Shown here piece after piece: positions 26,354-34,485 of a DNA stretch of 64,000 nucleotides. Source of the stretch: CAJQGY01 sp964417685 (GTDB taxonomy: Bacteria > Pseudomonadota > Gammaproteobacteria > Magnimaribacterales > D2472); assembly GCA_964417685.1 (NCBI GenBank), contig CAYQIT010000003.1:1-64000 (forward strand). Reading direction: 5' to 3'. Made by a program: the position numbers and the translations under genes. The notes below the pieces were generated by a model that was not told the origin of the DNA, made no database searches, and saw nothing but the letters and a program-made list of their open reading frames with translations. The first letter of the stretch is position 1. Each line of letters opens with the position of its first letter.

Positions 26354-28928
26354 GGTTAACAATATTAATTGTTGGTATATCTGCTGAATTTGCACTCTCT
26401 ACATAAGTATCAATTTCATTAAAGTTTAAATATCTATAAATTTCATCAGATAATGGATTTATATCTTCCATGTATTTTTGATATTCATCAGGCGTTGGCA
26501 ATCTGCCAATAACAGATGAAATTGCTGCAAGCTCTGCTGAGGCAAGAAATACATCAGCACCATCTCCCAATCTGTTTGGGAAGTTCCTAGTTGATGTTGA
26601 TACTACAGTAGAATTTGCAAGCACTCTTGCTTGGTTTCCCATGCATAAAGAACATCCAGGAACCTCAGTTCTTGCTCCTGAGGTTCCGAAAATATTATAT
26701 ATACCTTCTTCCATCAATTGCTTTTCATCCATCTTGGTTGGAGGCACAACCCAAAGCCTTGCTTTAGTTCCGTTGTATTTATTTAATAAGGTTCCCGCTG
26801 CTCTAAAGTGCCCAATGTTGGTCATACATGAACCGATAAATACTTCTTGGATGTCAGTATTAGCGACTTCTGAAAGAGGCTTAATATCATCAGGATCATT
26901 TGGACAAGCAAGTAATGGTTCAGTGATTTCATTTAGATCTATTTCAATAATTTCAGCGTATTCTGCATTTTCATCTGGCTCTAACAATTCTGGATTTTCT
27001 ATCCACTCTTCCATAGCCTGAGCTCTTCTTTCAAGTGTTTTCGCATCGCCATAACCGCTGGCAATCATCCATCTAAGCATAACAATATTAGATTTAAGAT
27101 ATTCAATTATTGGTTCTTTGTTTAGTCTTACTGTACAACCTGATGCAGATCTCTCTGCTGAAGCATCAGATAGCTCAAAGGCTTGTTCAACTTTCATATC
27201 AGGTAAACCTTCAATTTCCAAACAACGACCAGAGAAAACGTTTTTCTTACCTTCTTTAGCTACAGTCAGTAATCCTTTTTGAATAGCAGCATAAGGAATT
27301 GCATTAACAAGATCTCTTAATGTGATACCAGGCTGCATCTCACCTTTAAATCTAACTAAAACCGATTCAGGCATATCAAGCGGCATTACTCCAAGAGTTG
27401 CAGCAAAAGCAACAAGACCAGAACCAGCAGGAAAGCTTATTCCAATTGGGAATCTAGTATGACTATCACCGCCTGTTCCTACACCATCAGGAAGAAGCAT
27501 TCTGTTTAGCCATGAGTGGATAATTCCATCACCTGGTCTTAAAGAAACTCCACCTCTATTCATAATAAAGTCAGGTAAGTTATGTTGAGTTTCAATATCA
27601 ACTGGTTTTGGATATGCTGCTGTATGACAGAATGATTGCATTACTAGATCAGCTGAGAATCCAAGGCATGCAAGTTCTTTTAATTCATCTCTAGTCATTG
27701 GTCCTGTTGTATCTTGAGATCCAACGGTACTCATTCTTGGCTCACAGTATGTCCCAGGCCTAATACCTTCAACACCACAAGCCTTTCCAACCATTTTTTG
27801 TGCCAATGTATAGCCTTTATCAGATGCATCTTCACTTTCAGGTCTTCTAAAGATAGTTGTGGGCTCAAGACCTAAAGCTTCTCTTGTTTTATCAGTAAGC
27901 TGTCTACCAATTATTAATGGAATACGACCGTTTGCTCTTACTTCGTCTAAGAGAACATCTGTTTTTAATTCAAATGTTGAGATAACTTCATTGGAGTTTG
28001 CATCTAAAACTTTACCATTATGCGGCTCAAGTATTATTTCTTGACCCATTTCCATTTCTGAAACATCTAACTCAATTGGAAAAGCACCGGAATCTTCAAG
28101 GGTATTAAAGAATATAGGAGCTATTTTCCCACCGAAGCAGAAGCCTCCTTCTTTTTTATTTGGAATGCATGGGATTTCGTCACCCATATGCCATAAGACC
28201 GAATTGGTTGCAGATTTTCTTGAAGAACCAGTTCCAACAACATCACCAACAAAAACAAGCGGATTACCTTTTTCTTTTAGTTCCTCAATAGTCTCCAAAG
28301 GTCTTTCCAAGCCTTCTCTTGGCATTTTAAACATTGCTAAGGCATGAAGAGGTATATCAGGTCTTGACCAGGCATCAGTTGCTGGTGAAAGATCATCTGT
28401 ATTAATTTCTCCAGGTACTTTATAGACTGTTAATTTTATTTGTTCCGGAATTTCTTGTTTGCTAGTAAACCATTCTCCATCAGCCCAAGCATCTATAACT
28501 TTTTTTGCATAAGAATTTGTTTGTGCAAGTTCAAATATTTCATTGAATGCATCAAAAATTAGTAAAGTTTTACTTAATGCATCTGCTGCTGCATCACCAA
28601 GCTCTTCAATTTTTAAACATTCAATTAATGGTTGGATGTTGTATCCGCCAAGCATAGTTCCTAAAATACCAATCGCTTCTTCTTTATCAATATATGGACT
28701 TGAAGCTTCGCCTGTTGTTATATCTGCAAGAAATGCAGCCTTAACATATGCTGATTGATCAACTCCAGCTGGAACCCTCTCTTTAAGAAGGTGAAGAAGC
28801 ATCTCTGACTCATCATGCTCGCTTTTTAAAAGCTCAACTAATTGAGAGGTTTGATCTGCATCAAGAGGAAGAGGAGGGATATTTTGATCTGCTCTTTCTT
28901 GAACGTGTGTTTTATATTCGTTTAGCAT
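26346..28928 (-). CDS. acnB: Bifunctional aconitate hydratase 2 / 2-methylisocitrate dehydratase
   Basis: An 860-residue AcnB-type aconitase with the N-terminal HEAT-like domain (start LNEYKTHVQERA), the swivel domain next, then the three catalytic domains. [4Fe-4S] ligands are in FIGSCMTNIGHF and GCSLCMGNQAR. It converts citrate to isocitrate and, in many bacteria, 2-methylaconitate to 2-methylisocitrate, which would complete the prpBCD pathway encoded at 9.5-13 kb. A GGAGAT Shine-Dalgarno lies before the ATG. It converges with purF with an 8-base overlap. Confidence 0.97.
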   Translation of the reverse strand: MLNEYKTHVQERADQNIPPLPLDADQTSQLVELLKSEHDESEMLLHLLKERVPAGVDQSAYVKAAFLADITTGEASSPYIDKEEAIGILGTMLGGYNIQPLIECLKIEELGDAAADALSKTLLIFDAFNEIFELAQTNSYAKKVIDAWADGEWFTSKQEIPEQIKLTVYKVPGEINTDDLSPATDAWSRPDIPLHALAMFKMPREGLERPLETIEELKEKGNPLVFVGDVVGTGSSRKSATNSVLWHMGDEIPCIPNKKEGGFCFGGKIAPIFFNTLEDSGAFPIELDVSEMEMGQEIILEPHNGKVLDANSNEVISTFELKTDVLLDEVRANGRIPLIIGRQLTDKTREALGLEPTTIFRRPESEDASDKGYTLAQKMVGKACGVEGIRPGTYCEPRMSTVGSQDTTGPMTRDELKELACLGFSADLVMQSFCHTAAYPKPVDIETQHNLPDFIMNRGGVSLRPGDGIIHSWLNRMLLPDGVGTGGDSHTRFPIGISFPAGSGLVAFAATLGVMPLDMPESVLVRFKGEMQPGITLRDLVNAIPYAAIQKGLLTVAKEGKKNVFSGRCLEIEGLPDMKVEQAFELSDASAERSASGCTVRLNKEPIIEYLKSNIVMLRWMIASGYGDAKTLERRAQAMEEWIENPELLEPDENAEYAEIIEIDLNEITEPLLACPNDPDDIKPLSEVANTDIQEVFIGSCMTNIGHFRAAGTLLNKYNGTKARLWVVPPTKMDEKQLMEEGIYNIFGTSGARTEVPGCSLCMGNQARVLANSTVVSTSTRNFPNRLGDGADVFLASAELAAISSVIGRLPTPDEYQKYMEDINPLSDEIYRYLNFNEIDTYVESANSADIPTINIVNPS

Positions 28929-29027
28929 AGGTTATCTCCGTGGCTCATTTTACTCTTCTATTAAGCGCCTATCTACAAAATGATCAAAATAACTTATGTT
29001 TAAAAATAGGTTAAAATTTATTCAATT

Positions 29028-29465
29028 ATGTTTAAGACCCGATCATCAACTCCATGCCTTGGTATTTGTTCTACCACATACGGTGATGATGTATGTAAAG
29101 GTTGTAAAAGATTTGTTCATGAGGTCATTAATTGGAATAAATACAACACAAATGAAAAAGAGGTGGTTAATTCTCGTCTTGAAGAATTTAAGCTCTTGAT
29201 CCTAAAAGAACGTTTCGAAATTCTTGATTCATCTATCTTTGAAAACAAGCTCAAAGAAAATGCTATTAACTTTAATAATGCGCTTAATCCGCTGACTTGG
29301 ATATTTGACTTGTTGAGAGCGGCCGGTTCGCAAGAACTTGATCTTGCCCAATTCGGTATAAAAGCTCTTATTGCCTACAACCCAAATACTATTAAAGATG
29401 AAATTAATGATGAGTTACTAAAACTTTCAGAAGCTCATCATCAGAGATATTTTAAAAAAGCTTAA
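29028..29465 (+). CDS. DUF1289 domain protein
   Basis: A 145-residue protein with a cysteine-rich N-terminal DUF1289 module (about 8-45): TPCLGICSTTYGDDVCKGCKRFVHEVINW, which carries four Cys. A helical C-terminal part follows. DUF1289 proteins are small Cys-rich proteins of unknown role. It is divergent from acnB with a 99-base gap, and a TAAAAT box lies 10 bases before the ATG. An overlapping frame starting at 28996 is a shadow. It ends 2 bases before the convergent ferritin-like gene. Confidence 0.85.
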   Translation: MFKTRSSTPCLGICSTTYGDDVCKGCKRFVHEVINWNKYNTNEKEVVNSRLEEFKLLILKERFEILDSSIFENKLKENAINFNNALNPLTWIFDLLRAAGSQELDLAQFGIKALIAYNPNTIKDEINDELLKLSEAHHQRYFKKA

Positions 29466-29467
29466 TG

Positions 29468-29920
29468 CTAACCAAAGTCCTTAAGCATAGCTTTCAATTC
29501 TAACGAGTGTTGCTCTTCCTCGCCTATAAGTCCTCTTGCATATTCTTCAAGATAAATAGATCTATCTGCAACATTGCCTAAAAGTTTTTTATACAAACTC
29601 AATGCATGCAATTCATGACCAAGGCTTTCTTCCAGAATATCCTTGATGGAGTGCCTGTGGGTTTCATCAATTTTTGCTATTCGTTGACTTGGATGGCCAT
29701 CTAAACCAACTATTAATTCACCAGCTTGTTGAGCGTGCATTAACGATTCTGCAGCTTGCTCTTTAAGGAAGGTTACTATTGGCAATCTATAAGGCCCACT
29801 TACCATCATTGCTGAGTGAGTATATCTAACCACACCAGCAAGCTCATACTCCATTATTTCATTTAAAATACCGCATACCAGCTTTGAATCAATCTCTTTC
29901 ATTTCCACAATTGTCTCCAT
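29468..29920 (-). CDS. Ferritin-like (bacterioferritin-type) protein
   Basis: A 150-residue four-helix protein with Glu/His-rich helices in the ferritin pattern: EYELAGVVRYTHS, AAESLMHAQQAGE, EESLGHELHAL and GEEEQHSLELK. Such proteins oxidise and store or detoxify iron. The second helix has Glu four rather than three residues before His, so the di-iron site may not be a standard bacterioferritin centre. I prefer the ATG at 29920; an upstream TTG at 29941 would add 7 residues. No heme-ligand Met could be assigned. Confidence 0.78.
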   Translation of the reverse strand: METIVEMKEIDSKLVCGILNEIMEYELAGVVRYTHSAMMVSGPYRLPIVTFLKEQAAESLMHAQQAGELIVGLDGHPSQRIAKIDETHRHSIKDILEESLGHELHALSLYKKLLGNVADRSIYLEEYARGLIGEEEQHSLELKAMLKDFG

Positions 29921-30033
29921 ATTTAGTGAATTTAAAAACAATATATATGAATAATAAATATATGTAAAGTACTGATATTAGGTAATATTTTTAATGAAAA
30001 TCGTTTCGATAACTATTCTCATTCAGCTTTATT

Positions 30034-30360
30034 TTAATTGAATTTTTGAACTATCTTGAAACGCCAAAATAAAAGAAATGCTATACAAGAATAGGCTATT
30101 TTCGCACATTGATATATCACAGGAGCACTTGTAAATTTAGCTAACCAACCATAGCCATCAGTTCTCTTCCATACATAAATAAATGCATCCACACCAATTA
30201 ATTCATCTCCATCCTCAAATACGACATGAAGTTTTTTGAGATATTTGTCACTCATATCACTGCAGTCTTCAAAGTTAAGATTCGATCTTTTTTTGTAATG
30301 CTTAATTTCATAATTACAAATAGAGCATTTTTCATTGAAGAGAATTTTTCCTTTGGCCAT
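30034..30360 (-). CDS. Thiol-disulfide oxidoreductase, DCC family (DUF393)
   Basis: A 108-residue thioredoxin-like protein with the N-terminal ILFNEKCSICNYEI, where Cys12-x-x-Cys15 is the DCC-family redox motif. GVDAFIYVWKRTDGYGWLAK follows, and a hydrophobic region near the C-terminus (about 75-100) may be membrane-associated. The family is widespread but its substrates are unknown. It stands alone between the ferritin-like gene and a region next to the assembly gap. Confidence 0.82.
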   Translation of the reverse strand: MAKGKILFNEKCSICNYEIKHYKKRSNLNFEDCSDMSDKYLKKLHVVFEDGDELIGVDAFIYVWKRTDGYGWLAKFTSAPVIYQCAKIAYSCIAFLLFWRFKIVQKFN

Positions 30361-30428
30361 AAATTTATTTTAGCAAACATTTATGGGTCGACTATTTTAA
30401 AATTTTAAATTTATGCCAAAATCATCAG

Positions 30429-30541
30429 ATGGCTGATGAAAAAAATTTCTTTAAATATTTCAAAGAAGGATGGAATAAAATCCTTGGCAAAAAACAAGAT
30501 AGAACAAAATTAAGATCAAAAAGTTTATACAGAGCAATTAA
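30429..30541 (+). CDS. Partial unknown ORF running into assembly gap
   Basis: About 37 readable residues of a basic, helical start (MADEKNFFKYFKEGWNKIL...) that run into the 100-N gap without a stop. No family is recognised. It has little Shine-Dalgarno support, and coding is suggested only by the open frame and the lysine-rich composition normal for this genome. The true end cannot be seen. Confidence 0.4.
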
Positions 30542-30641
30542 NNNNNNNNNNNNNNNNNNNNNNNNNNNNNNNNNNNNNNNNNNNNNNNNNNNNNNNNNNN
30601 NNNNNNNNNNNNNNNNNNNNNNNNNNNNNNNNNNNNNNNNN
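30542..30641. other. Assembly gap (100 N)
   Basis: Exactly 100 undetermined bases, the usual placeholder for a scaffold join of unknown length. An open plus-strand frame enters it from the left and an open minus-strand frame from the right, so two convergent genes are cut here. The real distance, and possibly further genes, are missing. Confidence 0.99.
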
Positions 30642-30732
30642 TTAGGTTAATAAATCCACAAAAAGCAAAAGCCACCACCCAAAGAGGCTCTTCTTTACAA
30701 AATACATAGAATCTATTTAAGTAATCAATCAT
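30642..30732 (-). CDS. N-terminal fragment of a small membrane protein, cut by the gap
   Basis: The minus-strand frame starts MIDYLNRFYVFCKEEP and enters a hydrophobic helix (LWVVAFAFCGFIN) before the gap. AAGGAG about 7 bases before this ATG is a good Shine-Dalgarno; another ATG two codons upstream is too close to it. The rest is lost in the gap. The family is not recognisable from 30 residues. Confidence 0.5.
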
Positions 30733-30862
30733 AAACATTCTCCTTATACTTCTTTTAGTGATATTGTAATTTTGCTTTTTCTATATTTCATTCTTATTAC
30801 ATTTATGTAAACATTTAAAAACTTCTATGTATTGCAATATTTATGCCATTAATATTTTTTAA

Positions 30863-32125
30863 CTATTTTGCAAGTGGTAGTTCATACCAACAGGTGGTGT
30901 ATTTTGGTGAAGTCATATTTTGTTTCATGGGAGACCATTGGCTTGTGTTCTGGGAAGCGTAATAAATTTGAGTTTGATAACTATTTAATTGATCGATATA
31001 TTCCATAAACTTTGTGTTTTCTTTTGGTTCATCGGGATCTCTAAAGAGCGAGTACTGTTTGGAGGAAGTATTAGAAAATCGGCTCAATAAAATACCTGCT
31101 TTTGCATAGTCATAGCCTGATTTATAAATTGGTATCAAAGCTTTCTTTGTTGCAGCCAGGATATCTCTTGTGTCATTTGTTGGGGTTACAAGTTCTATAG
31201 CCCTATATCCTCTATGTTGAGGCTTGTGATCACTAAAAGGGCTTGTTCTTACAAAAACAGAAACTTGAGAACATTTCTGCTTTTCATTTCTTAATTTTTC
31301 TGATGCTCTAACAGCAAAGTTACTTACAATTGGCTTTAATGTTTCTAGGTTAGTTACCCTTGAGCCAAAACTACGACTTACTACTATTTGTTTTTTTGCT
31401 GTTATATTTTCTTCGATACCAATACATCTTTGGCCTCTCAGCTCTCTAACTGTGCGCTCTAAAACTACACTAAACTTACGTTTAGCATGCCTTGGATCAA
31501 TATCTGCTAAATGCAAAGCGCTAGTTATTCTAGCTTTACTAAGATGTTCATTTAATCTCCTGCCAACACCCCAAACATCTCCAACTGGAGTATTTTTTAA
31601 TGCGTATCTTATGTCTTTGTTAGATGATATTCGATGCACTTTGGTTGGAATATTGAGTCTCTTAACTTCATTGATGGCAATCTTTGTTAGGGTTTTAGTT
31701 GGAGCTATTCCAATGCGTACCGGCACCCCAGTCCATTGTTTTATTAATCTTCTTATATGACATCCAAAGTCATAAAGATCATAATTTTTTTCAAGTTCAT
31801 CTAGGCCAAGAAAGGCTTCATCAATACTATAAACTTCAACCTTTGGTGCAAAGCCTTCGAGTATATTCATGACTCTGGCTGATATATCTCCATAGAAAGT
31901 AAAGTTGGATGAAAAGACTTCACCGCCTTGAGATAAGAAAGATTCTTTGACTTTAAACCAGGGTACACCCATACCAATTCCCATCTTTTTAGCCTCTGCA
32001 CTTCTTGCAATAACGCAACCGTCGTTATTTGATAAAACAACAATGGGTATATTTTTTAAATCAGGTCGAAAGATTCTTTCGCATGATGCATAGAAGCTAT
32101 CGCAATCTACCAAAGCAAGGGCCAT
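30863..32125 (-). CDS. umuC: DNA polymerase V catalytic subunit UmuC
   Basis: A 420-residue Y-family translesion polymerase. The catalytic acids are Asp7 and Asp9 in LVDCDSFYASCE and Asp102-Glu103 in YSIDEAFL. SNNDGCVIARS, GVWGVGRR (helix-hairpin-helix) and the UmuC C-terminal region follow. It acts with UmuD' in error-prone bypass. The start overlaps the umuD stop by one base, so both depend on the SOS box at 32570-32585. Confidence 0.96.
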   Translation of the reverse strand: MALALVDCDSFYASCERIFRPDLKNIPIVVLSNNDGCVIARSAEAKKMGIGMGVPWFKVKESFLSQGGEVFSSNFTFYGDISARVMNILEGFAPKVEVYSIDEAFLGLDELEKNYDLYDFGCHIRRLIKQWTGVPVRIGIAPTKTLTKIAINEVKRLNIPTKVHRISSNKDIRYALKNTPVGDVWGVGRRLNEHLSKARITSALHLADIDPRHAKRKFSVVLERTVRELRGQRCIGIEENITAKKQIVVSRSFGSRVTNLETLKPIVSNFAVRASEKLRNEKQKCSQVSVFVRTSPFSDHKPQHRGYRAIELVTPTNDTRDILAATKKALIPIYKSGYDYAKAGILLSRFSNTSSKQYSLFRDPDEPKENTKFMEYIDQLNSYQTQIYYASQNTSQWSPMKQNMTSPKYTTCWYELPLAK

Positions 32126-32553
32126 TAGAATTTATTAATTGCAGCAGTGACAGTGCCTACTATTTCTAATTCCTGGCCATGATTGATAAAGATAGGAGGA
32201 TAGTCTGGGTTGTCGGGCATCAAGCACATTTTTGGTTTTAGTTTTAAGCGCTTGCAAACAAACTCACCGTCTATAGATGCAACAACAATACTGTCATGGG
32301 TTGGCTTAATGCTTCTATCAACAATCAGAACAGCTTGATCGGTTATTCCAGAGCCAAGCATAGATTGGCCTTGAGCTCTGACTAAAAAAGTAGCTGCTCC
32401 ATTTTTTATCAGATGCTTATTAAGATCTATTGGACTTTCAATATAGTCGCTTGCAGGACTGGGGAATCCTGCATGCACAGACTCAAGAAAATAGGGCACA
32501 AATATCGCCGGCAGATTTTCTTCAGAAATTTTTCCGATATAGTTAACTTTCAT
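32125..32553 (-). CDS. umuD: UmuD, RecA-activated polymerase V subunit
   Basis: A 142-residue S24 protein. The self-cleavage bond is Ala28-Gly29 (SVHAGFPSPA), and the catalytic pair is Ser64 (GQSML) and Lys101 (FVCKRL). RecA-stimulated cleavage gives UmuD', which joins UmuC. The ATG is only 6 bases from a TATAAA -10 candidate (32560-32565), and the LexA box lies just beyond, giving the same geometry as lexA. It is the first gene of the umuDC operon. Confidence 0.95.
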   Translation of the reverse strand: MKVNYIGKISEENLPAIFVPYFLESVHAGFPSPASDYIESPIDLNKHLIKNGAATFLVRAQGQSMLGSGITDQAVLIVDRSIKPTHDSIVVASIDGEFVCKRLKLKPKMCLMPDNPDYPPIFINHGQELEIVGTVTAAINKF

Positions 32554-32569
32554 AAGGGTTTTATAAATA

Positions 32570-32585
32570 CTGTATAAATATACAG
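32570..32585. promoter_or_regulatory. LexA operator (SOS box) of umuDC
   Basis: A palindromic CTG-N10-CAG element with an all-A/T core, 17 bases before the umuD ATG and 4 bases upstream of its TATAAA box. It matches the lexA operator at 7240-7255 in form and distance. The divergent membrane-protein gene starts at 32674, about 90 bases away, and is less likely to be controlled by it. Confidence 0.93.
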
Positions 32586-32660
32586 TATAAAATAATTGAC
32601 GACAATCTTTTTTATCAATTGTTGTGCAAAATTATCTAAGTTTTATATCCTTCAGTTGTG

Positions 32661-32666
32661 TAGAAT
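32661..32666 (+). promoter_or_regulatory. -10 box before the 32674 gene
   Basis: TAGAAT preceded by TGTG (extended -10 character) and followed by only 7 bases before the ATG. No Shine-Dalgarno is present, so a leaderless mRNA is suggested. Confidence 0.45.
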
Positions 32667-32673
32667 AAAAAGC

Positions 32674-33153
32674 ATGTTTAATTTTTCTAAGATATTACCT
32701 ACAACTGTCACTAATGAGCTTGATAGTCCAAAGATTGCTATATGGGGATTTATTTTATTTACTGCTTTAATGACTTGGCGCTCAATAATACATATGTTTT
32801 TTGAATCCTATGGCTTTCATGACATTGCAAATTTTGTTGTTTTAACTGGTGATCCAGATCCTATGCCAGTTATTTATAGGTTCTTCTCATTATGGGGCAA
32901 TGCTCAGCTTATATTTTGTTTAGTTTGTTGGGTAGTAATCTTTAGGTATAAATCTTTAATACCTCTCATGAGTGTGTTTTGGGTTTTGGATTGGGGTCAA
33001 AGGTTATTTCTCTATCCATTAATTAGAGAAGATATAACTTCTATCGGCGAATACACACAAGATATCACCCCGGGGGTTGATTTAGCTCTGCTTCCATTTG
33101 TAATAGCGGTAGTAATATTTTTAATCTCAATAGCGAATAAGAGAGCAGAGTAA
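32674..33153 (+). CDS. Multi-pass membrane protein of unknown function
   Basis: A 159-residue protein with about four hydrophobic helices (IWGFILFTALMTW; AQLIFCLVCWVVIF; LIPLMSVFWVLDWG; LALLPFVIAVVIFLIS). I do not recognise the family. A longer frame back to 32596 exists, but I prefer the ATG at 32674 because it follows a promoter-like TAGAAT and begins MFNFSKILP. The next gene starts 2 bases after its stop, so the two probably work together in the membrane. Confidence 0.68.
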   Translation: MFNFSKILPTTVTNELDSPKIAIWGFILFTALMTWRSIIHMFFESYGFHDIANFVVLTGDPDPMPVIYRFFSLWGNAQLIFCLVCWVVIFRYKSLIPLMSVFWVLDWGQRLFLYPLIREDITSIGEYTQDITPGVDLALLPFVIAVVIFLISIANKRAE

Positions 33154-33155
33154 TT

Positions 33156-33782
33156 ATGAGAGTTTGGGGATCTTTATTAATTATTTATAGCTTATTCTTT
33201 GCTTGGTATACAGATTTTGGCGGCAAGTTAACCGATGCTGAAATCCAATATTACGCAGAAAAATTTGAAAGCAATGCTTTAAAAGATAATCGTGTCCTAG
33301 AGCCTCGAACCATGGAATCGCTACAAAAGTTCATGAGAGAAGATTCAGGCAGGCAATTTCTTATGGTTAATGTGATTGATATGTCTGAGAACCCTGTTTT
33401 CCCGGACGGAACAGCGGCAGAAGAATCATCAGATATGCTAATGAACAAGTACATGGAGCATATGTATGGAGAGCTTTTTAAAAGAGCATCACATCCTGTA
33501 TTTCTAGGCAATGCAGTTAATAATTCTATGGATTTGGTGGGCATAGAAAACGCAGAAGTTTGGGAGACAGCCGCATTATTTAGATATAAAAGCAGACGAA
33601 CCTTTTTAGAAATAGTTACCCATCCAGATATGTATAGTAAACATAAGTATAAGATTGCTGCGTTGGAAAAAACTATAGCTTTTCCTGTAGAGAACCAACT
33701 CTATTTAGGAGATCCAAGGCTATTGCTTGGCTTTATTTTTTTAATAATTGGTTTATTGTTTAGGCCAATAATTAGGCAATAG
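33156..33782 (+). CDS. Unknown protein with two membrane anchors around a soluble domain
   Basis: A 208-residue protein with an N-terminal hydrophobic helix (about 3-18), a soluble domain (20-185) and a C-terminal helix (about 187-205, LLLGFIFLIIGLLF). The soluble part contains FLMVNVIDMSENPVF and a FRYKSRRTFLEIVTHPDMYSKH segment reminiscent of dimeric alpha-beta barrel (DUF1330/EthD-like) domains. That likeness is impression only. It is coupled to the preceding membrane protein, and its end overlaps lpxH on the other strand by 11 bases. Confidence 0.7.
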   Translation: MRVWGSLLIIYSLFFAWYTDFGGKLTDAEIQYYAEKFESNALKDNRVLEPRTMESLQKFMREDSGRQFLMVNVIDMSENPVFPDGTAAEESSDMLMNKYMEHMYGELFKRASHPVFLGNAVNNSMDLVGIENAEVWETAALFRYKSRRTFLEIVTHPDMYSKHKYKIAALEKTIAFPVENQLYLGDPRLLLGFIFLIIGLLFRPIIRQ

Positions 33783-34485
33783 AAAATTTTTCTAAGTTAA
33801 ATTCTTGCCCATCAATACTTAGCAGCCACCCATAGTCTCCCCAATCTCCAAGAACGATCCTTTTAGATTGCTCAACATCATGTACATTAGGTCGATGTGT
33901 ATGGCCATGAATGAATAGGTGGGGTTGATGCTTGTTGACAAAGTCTTCAACTGCTTCTTTATTAACATCGGTGATAGCATCTGACTTTTTAGAGGTAGCC
34001 TCTTTACTATCTGCTCTCAAACTTGCAGCGATTTGTTTTCTCTCATTTAAACTTTTCTTTAAGAAGCTATTTTGCCAGTTTTGATCTCTTACTTGATTTC
34101 GAAAATTAATATAGTCCTTATCATCAGTGCATAGAAAATCTCCATGGCTAAGAATGGCTGTTTGTCCATTGATTTCAAGAGTGTAAGGATCGGGTAGAAT
34201 CGTTATGCCAGTTTCCTCTGCAAAAACCTTGCCAACTAAGAAATCTCTATTGCCATGTATAAAAAAAGTTTCTGGCCCATTTGTTGTAAATGTCTTTAGG
34301 GCTGTTTTAATTTCGGAGTGAAGTGATGAGTCGTCATCGTCTCCAATCCATGTCTCAAAAAGATCCCCAAGAATAAAGAGATGAGTGCAAGCCTCTTTTG
34401 ATTCATTTAAGAATTTAAAAAAGGCTTGTGTTAATTCAGGATGTTTTTCGCTTAGATGTAAATCTGAAATAAAGCGTGGCTTCAT
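33772..34485 (-). CDS. lpxH: UDP-2,3-diacylglucosamine diphosphatase
   Basis: A 237-residue calcineurin-fold metallohydrolase that makes lipid X for lipid A, acting at the cytoplasmic face of the inner membrane. Metal ligands are seen in ISDLHLS, LGDLFETWIGDD, HGNRDF, LSHGD and HGHTHRP. Its presence shows that the organism makes lipid A and so has a Gram-negative outer membrane. The ATG overlaps the upstream cyclophilin gene by 4 bases; a ppi-lpxH pairing is also found in enterics. Confidence 0.95.
   Translation of the reverse strand: MKPRFISDLHLSEKHPELTQAFFKFLNESKEACTHLFILGDLFETWIGDDDDSSLHSEIKTALKTFTTNGPETFFIHGNRDFLVGKVFAEETGITILPDPYTLEINGQTAILSHGDFLCTDDKDYINFRNQVRDQNWQNSFLKKSLNERKQIAASLRADSKEATSKKSDAITDVNKEAVEDFVNKHQPHLFIHGHTHRPNVHDVEQSKRIVLGDWGDYGWLLSIDGQEFNLEKFSIA

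Noticed and set aside
26641..28758. Plus-strand open frames across acnB
   Set aside because: acnB is unmistakable on the minus strand, and the plus-strand translations have serine-rich shadow composition.
28996..29199. 67-residue frame overlapping the DUF1289 gene
   Set aside because: The 29028 frame gives a clear Cys-rich DUF1289 module; this one is out of frame and featureless.
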